From NCBI GenBank assembly GCA_036500205.1, contig DASYCK010000278.1, forward strand, positions 1 through 19,275: a stretch of 19,275 bases of DNA, in the 5' to 3' direction. Positions 7,913 through 16,223 of this stretch are shown here, piece after piece. Source of the stretch: DASYCK01 sp036500205 (GTDB lineage Bacteria > Myxococcota_A > Polyangia > Fen-1088). A program made the translations under genes and the position numbers. A model generated the notes under the pieces. That model was not told where the DNA came from and made no database searches. It was given only the letters and a program-made list of their open reading frames with translations. The stretch's first letter is position 1. The number at the start of each line of letters is the position of its first letter.

Positions 7913-10078
7913 ATGGAGACGAAGTCAGCGTTCATGACGGCGGGCGGGATAGGCATCGCCCGCACCGTCCTCGAGCTTCCTTACGGTGACGGCGACGCGA
8001 CGGCGGCCGTGCTCGAGGGGCTCGACAGCAGGCGCGGGGTGCTGCTGGGGTCGTCCTACGAATATCCGGGGCGCTACGCGCGCTACGATCTGGCGTTCGT
8101 CGACCCGCCGCTGGTGATCGAGGCGCGCGGCCGCGGCACGCGCGTGTCGGCGCTGAACGCGCGCGGCGCCGTGCTCCTGCCGGCCGTGGCCGCCGCGCTG
8201 GCGCCGCTCCCCGCGGTGGCGGCCCTCGAGCCGGTCGGCGACGACGCGCTCGACGTGCGGCTGGTGCCCCAGGCCTCCGACTTTCCCGAGGAGGAGCGCA
8301 GCCGACAGCCGAGCGTGTTCTCGCTGCTGCGCGCGATCGGAGAGGCGTTCGCGTCGGACGACGCCCACCTCGGTCTCTACGGCGCGTTCGGCTACGACCT
8401 GGCGTTGCAGTTCGAACCATTGCGGCTGCGGTCACCGCGCCTGGCGCGGGCGCGCGATCTGGTGCTGTACTTGCCGGACGACATCGTGGCGGTGGATCAC
8501 CGCCGCGAGCTGGCGCAGCGGATCCGATACGACTTCGCGTACGGTGGGCGCAGCACGGTGGCGTTGCCGCGCACCCCCGTCGTCGCGCCCGCCTCGCCGC
8601 CGATCTCCCCGACGGCGATCGAGCTGAACCGCCCCGTGGCGGGCACGTTCGCCGAGATGGTCCGCAGCGCGAAGGTGTGCTTTCGCCGGGGCGATCTGTT
8701 CGAGGTCACCCCCAGCCACACCCTGCGTGTCCCCTGTCCGGCGCCTCCCACGGAGCTGTACCGACGCCTGCGGGCGCGCAATCCCGCCCCGTATGGGTTC
8801 CTCATGAATCTGGGCGATGGGGAGCACCTGGTCGGTGCTTCGCCCGAAATGTACGTGCGCGTGCAGGGCGATCGGGTCGAGACCTGCCCCATCGCTGGCA
8901 CCATCGCGCGCGGTGCGAATCCGCTCGGCGACGCCGAGCAGATCCGTCGTCTGCTGGATTCGCGGAAGGACGAAGCGGAGCTGACGATGTGCACCGACGT
9001 CGACCGCAACGACAAGTCGCGCATCTGCGTCCCGGGAACCGTGCGCGTGCTGGGGCGCCGCCAGATCGAGCTGTACTCGCGGCTCATCCACACCGTCGAC
9101 CATGTCGAGGGGCGGCTGCGTCCCGGCTTCGATGCGCTCGACGCCTTCTTGACGCACACCTGGGCGGTGACGGTGACCGGCGCGCCGAAGACCGCCGCCC
9201 GGCAGTTCATCGAGGATCACGAGGCGGACGCGCGGCGGTGGTACGGAGGCGCCGTGGGCCGCATCGGCTTCAACGGCCAGCTCAGCACGGGGATCACGCT
9301 GCGCACGATCCGCATCGAGGACGGCATCGCCGAGGTGCGGGTGGGCGCCACGTTGCTCAGCGACTCGGAGCCGGACGATGAGGAGCGCGAGACCGAGCTG
9401 AAGGCGTCGGCCCTGCTCGACGCCCTTCAACGTCCGCTGACCGTCGACCTTCCCACGCCGGTCGTCAGCGCCGCCGGCACGTTGCCGCGCGTCCTGATGA
9501 TCGACCACGCCGATTCGTTCGTGCACACGCTCGGCAGCTACTTCCGTCAGGCGGGCGCCGAGGTGGTCACGCGCCGCGCCGGTCTGCCGCTGGAGCTTCT
9601 CGACGCGTATCGGCCCGATCTGCTGGTGCTGTCACCTGGCCCGGGAAGGCCCAGCGACTTCGGGATGTCCGCGCTGTTCGAGGCGGCCCTGACCCGGGCT
9701 CTCGCCGTCTTCGGTGTCTGCCTGGGCTTGCAGGGGATGGTCGAACACTGCGGGGGCCGGCTGCACGTGCTCGCGGAGCCGATGCACGGCAAGCCGTCGC
9801 CCATGGTCGCGAAGGCCGGCCGACTGTTCGATGGGCTGCCTCTCCAGTTCCAGGCGGGGCGCTACCACTCGCTGCATGCCAAGGTGAACGAGGTTCCCCC
9901 GGCGTTGCGGGTCACGGCGGAGACGGCGGACGGGGTGGTGATGGCCGTCGAGCACCGCACCTTGCCGTGGTCGGCGGTGCAGTTCCATCCCGAGTCGATC
10001 CTGACCAGCGACGGCGATCTGGGCCTGACCTTGATCGGCAACGTGCTGGCGCGGAGCCGCGCGCGTCCGCCCGCCTGA
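7913..10078 (+). CDS. trpEG: fused anthranilate synthase TrpE-TrpG
   Basis: 721-residue fusion catalysing chorismate plus glutamine to anthranilate, the first committed step of tryptophan synthesis, in the cytoplasm. Residues 1 to about 515 are the TrpE synthase part: YEYPGRYARYDLAFVDPPL near the N-terminus (the region bearing the Trp feedback site), GDLFEVTPSH, ASPEMYVRV, PIAGTIARG, DVDRNDKSR, TGAPKTAA and YGGAVGRIGF. A short linker leads to the TrpG amidotransferase (about 525-721): MIDHADSFVHTLG, LSPGPGRP, GVCLGLQ with nucleophile Cys603, and QFHPES with His692 and Glu694. All catalytic residues seen are intact. ATG 7913 has an AAGGAG site. Fusions of this kind are known from rhizobia and Azospirillum. 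No other trp gene is adjacent. Regulated by the attenuator upstream. Confidence 0.95.
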   Translation: METKSAFMTAGGIGIARTVLELPYGDGDATAAVLEGLDSRRGVLLGSSYEYPGRYARYDLAFVDPPLVIEARGRGTRVSALNARGAVLLPAVAAALAPLPAVAALEPVGDDALDVRLVPQASDFPEEERSRQPSVFSLLRAIGEAFASDDAHLGLYGAFGYDLALQFEPLRLRSPRLARARDLVLYLPDDIVAVDHRRELAQRIRYDFAYGGRSTVALPRTPVVAPASPPISPTAIELNRPVAGTFAEMVRSAKVCFRRGDLFEVTPSHTLRVPCPAPPTELYRRLRARNPAPYGFLMNLGDGEHLVGASPEMYVRVQGDRVETCPIAGTIARGANPLGDAEQIRRLLDSRKDEAELTMCTDVDRNDKSRICVPGTVRVLGRRQIELYSRLIHTVDHVEGRLRPGFDALDAFLTHTWAVTVTGAPKTAARQFIEDHEADARRWYGGAVGRIGFNGQLSTGITLRTIRIEDGIAEVRVGATLLSDSEPDDEERETELKASALLDALQRPLTVDLPTPVVSAAGTLPRVLMIDHADSFVHTLGSYFRQAGAEVVTRRAGLPLELLDAYRPDLLVLSPGPGRPSDFGMSALFEAALTRALAVFGVCLGLQGMVEHCGGRLHVLAEPMHGKPSPMVAKAGRLFDGLPLQFQAGRYHSLHAKVNEVPPALRVTAETADGVVMAVEHRTLPWSAVQFHPESILTSDGDLGLTLIGNVLARSRARPPA

Positions 10079-10091
10079 GGCTTCCCAAAAG

Positions 10092-10129
10092 AAAAAGGGG
10101 ACCTCTCCGAAGAGAGGAGCCCCCTTTTT
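10092..10129. terminator. bidirectional intrinsic terminator between trpEG and the DUF1552 gene
   Basis: AAAAAGGGG (10092-10100) pairs with CCCCTTTTT (10121-10129). Inside, CCTCTC (10102-10107) pairs with GAGAGG (10112-10117). Being symmetric, it gives a T-run on both strands and ends the two converging transcripts. It is the best intrinsic terminator in the window. Confidence 0.9.
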
Positions 10130-10165
10130 GGCTCGGCCGCGGCAGGTGCCGCGGTCAAGCGAGGG

Positions 10166-11764
10166 TCAGGCGAGAAGCTCGGTGTACTCGCCCGGGTTCG
10201 CGAACACCGAAGCCTTCGTACCGCCGTCGGAGAAGAGCTTGGTGTCGTCGTACTTGCCGAACTTGGTCACCGGGTTGGTGCCGCCGATGGCCGCCACGCC
10301 GTCGCTTCCGGCCTTCACGCCGAGCGCGTTCATCAAGTTGCAGTAGTACTTGTTGATCGGCATGGTGGCCATGGTGGACGGGGTGCCGACGCTATCCAGG
10401 GCGTTGAACGCCGACTGCCCGTTCTTGCAGTCGTCGTCGCTGTGTCCGGGGGTCAGGTCGGTGGCGCCCTTCTCCACGTTGATCTGCTGTCCCACCTTGA
10501 AGTGGCCGCCCATGCTGCCCGCCTGAAGGATCGGCAGATTGTTGAGGTTGTGGCTGTTGCCGTCCGACATCTCCTGGAACCAGACGGTCGCGCTGTTGTC
10601 GAGGACCGTCCCACTGCCTTCGGAGAAGCTGTCGAGACGTCCCACGAGGTAAGCGAACTGCTGCGCGTAGTACTGATCGATTGTGTAGATCATGTCCAGC
10701 GCGCCGTTGACGCACATACCACCCATGCCCGCGTTGCCGATGCGATGCGAGATGCTGTGGGAATCCATGGTCAAGCTCAGGTTCTTGTAGATGTAGGAGG
10801 GCGGCATCTTCATGAAGATGACCCGGTTGCTGTCGCAGATGGCCGTGAGGGTGGCGAGGTCCATCATCACGTTCGCGACCTTGGCGATGTCGGTCGACTT
10901 CAGGTTGTCGCTCGTCAGCCCCAGCTTGGTCGTGGCGGTGTCCATGCTGCACATCCCGCCCACGGCCGTGGTGGAGGTGTAGTGGAGCAGCTCGACCCAG
11001 TCCGAGAGCTTGCGCTTGTCATCGCCGCTCATGTTCAGGGCCTGATACCGGGTCAGGTCCTTGCGAACCACGTCGATGACGCTCTTGCCCCGGGCCACCG
11101 AGTAGGTGTCCGGGCTGACGCTGCCGGTGCCGAACAGGTTCGTCAGGCTGCTGAAGATGGTCATCGGCGTGCCCTGACCCGGGAAGATCTGGCCGGGCTG
11201 ATCCCACGAGATGACCGCCTGCGTGTTGCTGGCGCTGCCGTTGATGCCGCCGATCTGGATGAACAGCGGAGCGGCGCCGTTGGGGTTCACCTGCTCGGCG
11301 CAGATGTGGTCCAGCGAGCGGCCGGTCGGCTTGCAGTCGAACTTGCCGGCGTTCGAGGCCGAGCTCTCGGTGGCGTTCGGGGTCACCGGGTAGGCGGTGA
11401 AGTACGAGCAGCAGACCTGCGAGTGCGGGTCGTTCTTCTGCCCGAGAGACCCGTCGAAGCTCCATTCGTTCATGGCCCGGATGCCCCGGACCATCAACAG
11501 CTTGTCCGCGTAAGGGGCCATCGGCTTGAGGGTCTGCATCGCCGTGTAGTCGGCCATGGTCAGCGGGCCGTTCGACTTCGCGGGGAACCACCGATCCGTC
11601 AGACAGCCATAGTGCGTGAAGAACACGATGAGCCGCTTGGGGCTCGACGCCGTCGTCCCCTGCGCCTTCGCTTCCAGCTCGGCCACCGAGGACAGGAACG
11701 GAGCCGCCACGGCGGCGCCACCCAGGCCACGGAGAAGAGTTCTACGATTGAATGTCTTTTTCAT
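10166..11764 (-). CDS. DUF1552 family protein, Tat-exported
   Basis: 532 residues. The N-terminus (NRRTLLRGLGGAAVAAPFL) is a twin-arginine signal, R7-R8, suggesting export of a folded, possibly cofactor-bearing protein. The mature region shows DUF1552 features: RLIVFFTHYG, FDGSLGQKNDPHSQVCC, GRSLDHICAEQVNP, LFIQIGG, and near the end a Gly/His segment with SDGNSHNLNNLPILQAGSMGG-like residues. DUF1552 proteins are abundant in Planctomycetes and Myxococcota; no activity has been established. Cys residues are numerous. The gene is 13 bases after its DUF1592 partner, with GAAGGGA overlapping that partner's stop codon as ribosome-binding site, indicating coupled translation. The C-terminus ends in EYTELLA and is followed by the bidirectional terminator. 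Confidence 0.88.
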   Translation of the reverse strand: MKKTFNRRTLLRGLGGAAVAAPFLSSVAELEAKAQGTTASSPKRLIVFFTHYGCLTDRWFPAKSNGPLTMADYTAMQTLKPMAPYADKLLMVRGIRAMNEWSFDGSLGQKNDPHSQVCCSYFTAYPVTPNATESSASNAGKFDCKPTGRSLDHICAEQVNPNGAAPLFIQIGGINGSASNTQAVISWDQPGQIFPGQGTPMTIFSSLTNLFGTGSVSPDTYSVARGKSVIDVVRKDLTRYQALNMSGDDKRKLSDWVELLHYTSTTAVGGMCSMDTATTKLGLTSDNLKSTDIAKVANVMMDLATLTAICDSNRVIFMKMPPSYIYKNLSLTMDSHSISHRIGNAGMGGMCVNGALDMIYTIDQYYAQQFAYLVGRLDSFSEGSGTVLDNSATVWFQEMSDGNSHNLNNLPILQAGSMGGHFKVGQQINVEKGATDLTPGHSDDDCKNGQSAFNALDSVGTPSTMATMPINKYYCNLMNALGVKAGSDGVAAIGGTNPVTKFGKYDDTKLFSDGGTKASVFANPGEYTELLA

Positions 11765-11777
11765 GGTCAGATTCCCT

Positions 11778-13607
11778 TCAGTTCCCGGCCATCCGCAGGC
11801 GGAACGAATCAGCTTGGGTGTAGTCGGCCATCATGGTCGTGATCGGATAGCTGGTGCTGGCCAGGTTCTTGGAGAGCTGATCGACGATGCACTGATCGTT
11901 CGCGTTCGCGGAGCGACTGGTCGCATACAGCACCCACTTCTGGGCGTACATGCTCTGGGCGTTCGGCTGCTGAGCGATGGCGGCCATCAGGTCGGCGGGC
12001 GTCGAGATCGTCTTGACGGTGCTGGCGTCGAGCTTGACGTCGGCGGTCGAGTTGATGGGACCACCCAGCTGGTCCGTGTCCTGCCAATCACCAACGGCGT
12101 CGTACCGCTCCATGACGAAGCCCGGCGGATTGACGAGGGGGGTGTGGCAGGTGTTGCACGGCGACGGGCTGGTCAGCGCCTCGGTGGCCTCGCGGTTCGT
12201 CTTGTAGTCGGCCGCGGGAGGCGTCATGTTCAAGAACTTGGGGTCCGGGGTGCCGGTGGGGATGCCGAGGATCTTCCCCGTGATGAACGCGCCGCGCAGA
12301 ATCGGGCTCGACGCCGTGGTGTGGGAGAACGTGCCGAGGAACCCGATGCGGGTCAGGAAGCCAGGACGCTTGGTCGCGTCGAGCGCCACCTTCTTCGCGG
12401 TCGTCGTGTAAGTCGAGGCGTCGAGGCCGTAGATCGCGGCGGTCCCCTTCGTCACGAAGGCGTTGGTGCCGAGGAATAGATCCTTGAAGGAACCGCCACT
12501 GGTGGTGACGTCCTGGAAGAACAGGTCCAGCTCCGACATCGCGTCGGCGTAGGACGTACCGCCAAAGTTCGGATACTTGGTCATGTCGTGGTCGGTGTTG
12601 TTGATCCAGTGCGACCCGGACTCGATGCCGGCGTAGGCCTCGTGGAAGGCGGTCGCGACGGCGGTCGCCTTGGAGCTCTGCAGCAGACGCTTCGCTTGCG
12701 TCGCTATCTGATCCGTGGTCTGCAGCATGTTGCCGTCGGCCGCGGTGTTCAGCGCGTCGTCCGGGATGGAGTTCCAGAACAGGAACGACAGCCGCGACGC
12801 CACTTCGTAGCTGGTGAGCTTGAAGGCGCCCGACGCCGTGTCCTTGTCCGTCCCGAGCTCGGGGAGCATGATGAACTGGGGCGAGGCAAGGAAAGCGTAG
12901 AGGAGGGCCTCGGACACCTGGGCGGCCGTCCCCTTCGGGGTGAGCGTATTGAAGACCATGAAGTCCGAGATCTCGTCGGTCGTCATCGGGCGGCGAAAGG
13001 CCTTGCGTCCGAACGCCTTGACCGTGTCGGACAGACAGGTGCCGGCCGTCGGGTCGCAGGAGATGAACTTGGCCTTGTTGGTGGCGTTGGCCATGACCTC
13101 GGCCGCGATCGTCGAGGCGGCGTTGAGGTAGCCGTTCCACGCGATGTCCGTCAGGCTGCCGGCCGAGTCGGGCGCGAGCAGCGAGCCAGGGGTCACGCCC
13201 CCCGCGGTCGTGAGGGCCGTCACGCCGAGCAGGTCCTTGACGACGGCGTTGTACTGAAGCTGGGTCATGCGCGGGATCTGCGTCGTCACGGGGATGCCGG
13301 GGGCGCAGGTGGTGGTGACGGTCGTGTCGCCACCGGTGCCGGTGCTGCCGCCACTGCCGCTGCCCGAGCTGTCGCCGCCGCTGCCGCTGCCGGAGTTGCT
13401 GCCGCCACTCCCGACCTTGCTGCCGCCGCTGCCGCCGCTGCCGCTGCTGTTGCCACCGCTGCCGCTGCCGCTGCCGGAGCTGTCGCCACCGCTGCCGGAT
13501 GGGCTGCCGTTGCCGCCACTGCCATCAGTGGCGCCGATACTGCCGGTGCAGCCGGCAATGCCGACCACCAGCAATCCCACCAGACTCTGACGAATAGAGC
13601 GCCTCAT
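11778..13607 (-). CDS. DUF1592/DUF1588/DUF1595 family lipoprotein with CxxCH motif
   Basis: 609 residues. A lipoprotein signal peptide ends GIAGC, lipidated Cys20. Residues about 22-97 are a Gly/Ser linker, giving a GC-rich repetitive DNA stretch at 13310-13545. Recognisable segments in order: PRMTQLQYNAVVKDLLG (N-terminal DUF1587-like), FGRKAFRRPMTTDEISDF (DUF1595-like), FLASPQFIMLPELG and YEVASRLSFLFWNSIPD (DUF1592), then RPGFLTRIGFLGTFSH to CNTCHTPLVNPPGFVMERYDAVG (DUF1588-like). CNTCH (residues 484-488) is the form of a c-type haem attachment site. In planctomycetes similar proteins carry cytochrome-like domains. The protein probably sits at the cell surface with its DUF1552 partner; the role is unknown. 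A CRP-like palindrome lies about 120 bases upstream of the start. Confidence 0.88.
   Translation of the reverse strand: MRRSIRQSLVGLLVVGIAGCTGSIGATDGSGGNGSPSGSGGDSSGSGSGSGGNSSGSGGSGGSKVGSGGSNSGSGSGGDSSGSGSGGSTGTGGDTTVTTTCAPGIPVTTQIPRMTQLQYNAVVKDLLGVTALTTAGGVTPGSLLAPDSAGSLTDIAWNGYLNAASTIAAEVMANATNKAKFISCDPTAGTCLSDTVKAFGRKAFRRPMTTDEISDFMVFNTLTPKGTAAQVSEALLYAFLASPQFIMLPELGTDKDTASGAFKLTSYEVASRLSFLFWNSIPDDALNTAADGNMLQTTDQIATQAKRLLQSSKATAVATAFHEAYAGIESGSHWINNTDHDMTKYPNFGGTSYADAMSELDLFFQDVTTSGGSFKDLFLGTNAFVTKGTAAIYGLDASTYTTTAKKVALDATKRPGFLTRIGFLGTFSHTTASSPILRGAFITGKILGIPTGTPDPKFLNMTPPAADYKTNREATEALTSPSPCNTCHTPLVNPPGFVMERYDAVGDWQDTDQLGGPINSTADVKLDASTVKTISTPADLMAAIAQQPNAQSMYAQKWVLYATSRSANANDQCIVDQLSKNLASTSYPITTMMADYTQADSFRLRMAGN
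13310..13545 (-). repeat. low-complexity Gly/Ser-linker coding repeat
   Basis: Degenerate runs of CCGCTGCCG-type units on the plus strand encode the (Gly-Ser)n linker of the DUF1592 lipoprotein on the minus strand. The repetition is expected to vary in length between strains by slippage. Confidence 0.7.
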
Positions 13608-13712
13608 TACATTTTTGCCCTTCTGCCCGACGGCATGACAGCAGTCGACGGTCGTTACGGCCGCGCGAGGCGGCCCAGGTTGGGGAGGCCAGGGGGGCCC
13701 GATCTGATGTAC

Positions 13713-13742
13713 CCAATAGTGTGATGTCGCTCACACTAATGG
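13713..13742. promoter_or_regulatory. CRP/FNR-type 30-bp palindrome upstream of the DUF1592-DUF1552 operon
   Basis: Arms CCAATAGTGTGA (13713-13724) and TCACACTAATGG (13731-13742) are inverted repeats of 12 bases with one mismatch around a 6-base spacer TGTCGC. The core is TGTGA-N6-TCACA, an exact match to the E. coli CRP consensus. It is centred about 120 bp before the ATG of the DUF1592 gene and is the natural candidate for its regulator. No clear -10 was found between them. Confidence 0.6.
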
Positions 13743-13788
13743 AGACTGTGCCGCCAATACTTCAGTGGTATTTTTGGGGCGCGCAGTT

Positions 13789-13971
13789 CCTGACGCTCGC
13801 AGTCAGGGTGCCGTACTATCGCCTACAGAAGCCCACACTTGCGGCAGCGTACGTATTGCCGCTCACCCGATCTAGCGGCGGACCCATGTGACGTCAAGCT
13901 GGGATTGGCAATTTGTATCGGCGGAGATCCCCGGCGTTTCGTCATGGAACGACGCGCCGGCCGGCGGTCCG
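13789..13971. other. intergenic remainder between the DUF1592 operon start and the 479-residue gene end
   Basis: The 364-base gap 13608-13971 holds the CRP-like palindrome above. It also has a short inverted repeat CCTGAC/GTCAGG (13789-13794 with 13802-13807) and another, GCGGCA/TGCCGC, around 13842-13863. Close to the 479-residue gene, GCCGGCCG (13956-13963) can pair with CGGCCGGC (13980-13987), a stem straddling that gene's stop codon with no T-run, perhaps a weak terminator. No convincing gene or RNA is seen here. Confidence 0.35.
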
Positions 13972-15411
13972 TTAGTCCTCGGCCGGCCGGTAGCCCAGGA
14001 ACCGGCGCGCCTTGATCATGCGCGCCACTTCATCGGGGACCATCGCTTCCCAGCTCTTGTCCCCGTTGCGGATCTTGGCGAGGACCTCGCGAGAGAAGAT
14101 CTTGAGGAAGTCCTGGTTGAAGTTGTCGAGGGGCTTGATGAAGCCGCCATCGACCAGATAGCCGTACAGCTTGCGCAGGGGCGCGGCCACCTGCAGCGAC
14201 TCGACCGTCACCAGCTCGCCCGATTTTTCGAGCAAGGGATAGATGTAGAGGCGCAGGTCGTTCTTGAACAGCCGCCCGAACGATTCGAGGATGCCCCCCT
14301 CGAGCCCGGCGTAATATTTCTCCTCGAACAGATCGCGCAGGCTGGGGACGCCCATCGTCAGCGCGATCTTCATCTTCGTGTAGCGCCCCAGGTACGCCGC
14401 CAGACGGTAGTACTCGAAGTAGTCGGAGATGAGGACGGTCTTGCCCAGGGCGGCCAGCATGTCAGCGCGCGCCAGGAAGTCCCGGCGATCGACGACGCCC
14501 CCTTCGTCCCGCAGGTTGCGCGTGGTCAGCTCCATCAGCTCGACGATCTCGCCGCCGCTCGGGTCGGCGCCGCTGCTCGCCAGATCGCGCGCGAAGCCGG
14601 CGCGGGCGGTGTTCAGCATGTCGATGTTGACGTGGCAGACGGGGCGAAAGCTCCCCCGTTCGACCAGGACGTTCTTCTTGTAGAGCACTTCGGACGGCTG
14701 CAGGACCGTGCCCCGCGGGTCGAACATCGCCGCGCCCGACAGGCCCACCTGGACCAGCTTCAGGCTCATCAGGCGGTTGTCGACCATGCGGAACTCGATG
14801 CCCGAGAACTCGATCATGTCGATCTCGATCCGCTGCGTGGTCAGTCCGTCCAGCAGCGACTCGATCAACAGCTCGGGCTCGTTGCTGAGGAAGAACGCGC
14901 CATGCAGCAGGTTCACCCCCACGATGCCCAGCGCCTCTTGCTGGAGGGCGTTCTCGCTGTCCAGCATGCGCACGTGGATGATGATCTGGCTGTCCTGATC
15001 GCGGGGGCGCGACTGGAACTTCACGCCCATCCAGCCGTGGCACTCGTTCGAGCCGCGGTAGCTGCGCGCGGAGACGGTGTCGGCGAAGGCGAAGAAGGCC
15101 GTCGATTCACCGCGCGATTCTGCCAGGCGGGACAGGTTCAGCCCATGCTCGTGATCGAGCATCGACTGCAGCCGGGGGCGGCAGACGTAGCGCTCCGCCT
15201 TTCCGTATATCGCGTCGCTGACGGCCATGTCGTAGGCCGACATGCTCTTCGCGATGGTCGAGGACGCCCCGCGCGCCCGGAAGAACCAGCGGACCACCTC
15301 CTGGCCGGCGCCGATCTCGGCGAAGGTGCCGTATCGACGGGCGTCCTGATTGATCTGGAGCGCCTTGGTGTGGGTGTCGACCGTTCGGTCCTGGAGCTTG
15401 GAAGGGATCAT
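13972..15411 (-). CDS. conserved soluble protein of unknown function, 479 residues
   Basis: No signal peptide, membrane helix or lipobox is visible, so it is predicted cytoplasmic. The N-terminus begins MIPSKLQDRTVDTHTKALQI, followed by GTFAEIGAGQEVVRWFF. Later segments include FFAFADTVSARSYRG, CHGWMGVKFQ, HVRMLDSENALQQEALGIVGVN, ESLLDGL, RIEIDMIEFSG, LMSLKLVQVGL, VLYKKNVLVERGSFRP, TVLISDYFEYYRLAAYLGRYT, and GGILESFGRLFKNDLRLYIYP. Their density of invariant-looking polar and Gly residues suggests an enzyme under strong constraint. I recall similar proteins elsewhere in Deltaproteobacteria, sometimes labelled TonB-dependent receptor, a label this sequence does not support since it has no export signal or barrel character. 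A weak -10, TAAAGT, is at 15451-15456 on the minus strand. No function assigned. Confidence 0.85.
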   Translation of the reverse strand: MIPSKLQDRTVDTHTKALQINQDARRYGTFAEIGAGQEVVRWFFRARGASSTIAKSMSAYDMAVSDAIYGKAERYVCRPRLQSMLDHEHGLNLSRLAESRGESTAFFAFADTVSARSYRGSNECHGWMGVKFQSRPRDQDSQIIIHVRMLDSENALQQEALGIVGVNLLHGAFFLSNEPELLIESLLDGLTTQRIEIDMIEFSGIEFRMVDNRLMSLKLVQVGLSGAAMFDPRGTVLQPSEVLYKKNVLVERGSFRPVCHVNIDMLNTARAGFARDLASSGADPSGGEIVELMELTTRNLRDEGGVVDRRDFLARADMLAALGKTVLISDYFEYYRLAAYLGRYTKMKIALTMGVPSLRDLFEEKYYAGLEGGILESFGRLFKNDLRLYIYPLLEKSGELVTVESLQVAAPLRKLYGYLVDGGFIKPLDNFNQDFLKIFSREVLAKIRNGDKSWEAMVPDEVARMIKARRFLGYRPAED

Positions 15412-15585
15412 GAGGCGCGCATCCGGCTTGGGCTATCTGACGTCGCCGCTACTTTAACCCGTTGCGCCGGAACTTCACCAGGCGGCCGGCCCGGGGCGCG
15501 CGGCGCCTGACCCCAATTCGGCAGACGACGCTACTGACGTGGACAGCAGTGTAAGCTCGGTGTCTGCGTCGATCCATGCGCGAAC

Positions 15586-16122
15586 GTGCAGTGTCCCAGC
15601 GCCGTCTGCGAACAGGGGGCCTGTCTGTCGGCGTGCGGTTGCCGGTCATGCAAGGCGGGGCAGATCTGCGCGCACGACGGGCACTGCGTGGACGACGGCT
15701 GCGACGGGAAGACCTGCCCGAGCGGTAAAGCGTGCCGTCTCGGCGCCTGCACGGACGCCTGTCAGGGGGCCGTCTGCCCGGGCGGCGTGGCCTGCCACGC
15801 GGGGGTTTGCGATCCTCCCCCGTCGGGGCGCGGCACGGGCGAGTTCGACGGCGGCATCCTGGTCACGGGAAGCGGCGGCCTCGGTCCCGTCATCATCGGC
15901 TCGGGCGGCATGGCGGGCACCGCCGACGCCGGCGCGATCGACGTCCGGGCCCCATCGTCCGGCTCGGGCGGCGGCGACGGGACGCCGGGCGTGGGCGCGG
16001 CGAGCCACATCAGCACCGGCTGCGCGTGCGGCGTCGCGAACGGCGGTCGGGAAGTGCGGGCGCTGGCGCTGGGCCTTTTACTGGTCGCGGCCGCTCGCCG
16101 TAGCTCGCGGCCGAAGCGCTGA
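15586..16122 (+). CDS. Cys-rich repeat protein with MYXO-CTERM-like tail, apparently 5'-truncated
   Basis: From the first possible start (GTG 15586) there are 178 residues, but coding similarity extends upstream in frame to 15538 (RGQQCKLGVCVDPC), where a stop, TGA 15535, and another at 15508 block the frame. The protein consists of repeats of the type CPxGxxCxxGxCxDxC: CPSAVCEQGACLSACG, CPSGKACRLGACTDACQG, CPGGVACHAGVCDPPP. A Gly/Ser linker follows. The tail is GCACGVA, then a Leu/Ala hydrophobic stretch (LALGLLLVAAA), then RRSSRPKR. That tripartite end resembles MYXO-CTERM, a sorting signal for surface anchoring in myxobacteria. No signal peptide or ribosome-binding site is present and the frame opens mid-repeat, so I think it is a remnant that lost its N-terminus and is likely not expressed or exported. 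Confidence 0.6.
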   Translation: MQCPSAVCEQGACLSACGCRSCKAGQICAHDGHCVDDGCDGKTCPSGKACRLGACTDACQGAVCPGGVACHAGVCDPPPSGRGTGEFDGGILVTGSGGLGPVIIGSGGMAGTADAGAIDVRAPSSGSGGGDGTPGVGAASHISTGCACGVANGGREVRALALGLLLVAAARRSSRPKR

Positions 16123-16150
16123 CCGTCGAGCGGCTGGCCAGCGACGGTGC

Positions 16151-16197
16151 CCGGAGTCCTCGACGGCAGGGGGCCCATTCCCCCTGCCGCACTCCGG
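16151..16197 (+). terminator. strong stem-loop after the Cys-rich gene
   Basis: GGCAGGGGG (16165-16173) pairs perfectly with CCCCCTGCC (16180-16188), loop CCCATT. An outer CCGGAGT/ACTCCGG pair (16151-16157 with 16191-16197) lengthens the structure. No T-run follows, so it may terminate in a factor-assisted way or stabilise the 3' end. Confidence 0.5.
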
Positions 16198-16223
16198 AGA
16201 CGGTGCAGGTTTCTTGCCAGTCA

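Noticed and set aside
13310..13545. Possible tandem-repeat or CRISPR-like array
   Set aside because: Units are degenerate, in frame with the Gly/Ser linker and lack unique spacers.
13286..13590. Long Ala/Pro/Leu-rich frames opposite and beside the Gly/Ser linker
   Set aside because: They are low-complexity shadows of the linker repeat in the DUF1592 gene.
13889..13896. TGACGTCA palindrome
   Set aside because: An isolated 8-mer palindrome with no associated promoter; chance is sufficient.
15552..15557. Third TAAGCT box, resembling those before mug and the ABC operon
   Set aside because: It lies inside the Cys-repeat reading frame (codons for Cys-Lys-Leu), and no start codon in frame follows within 12 bases, so it is most likely coding coincidence.
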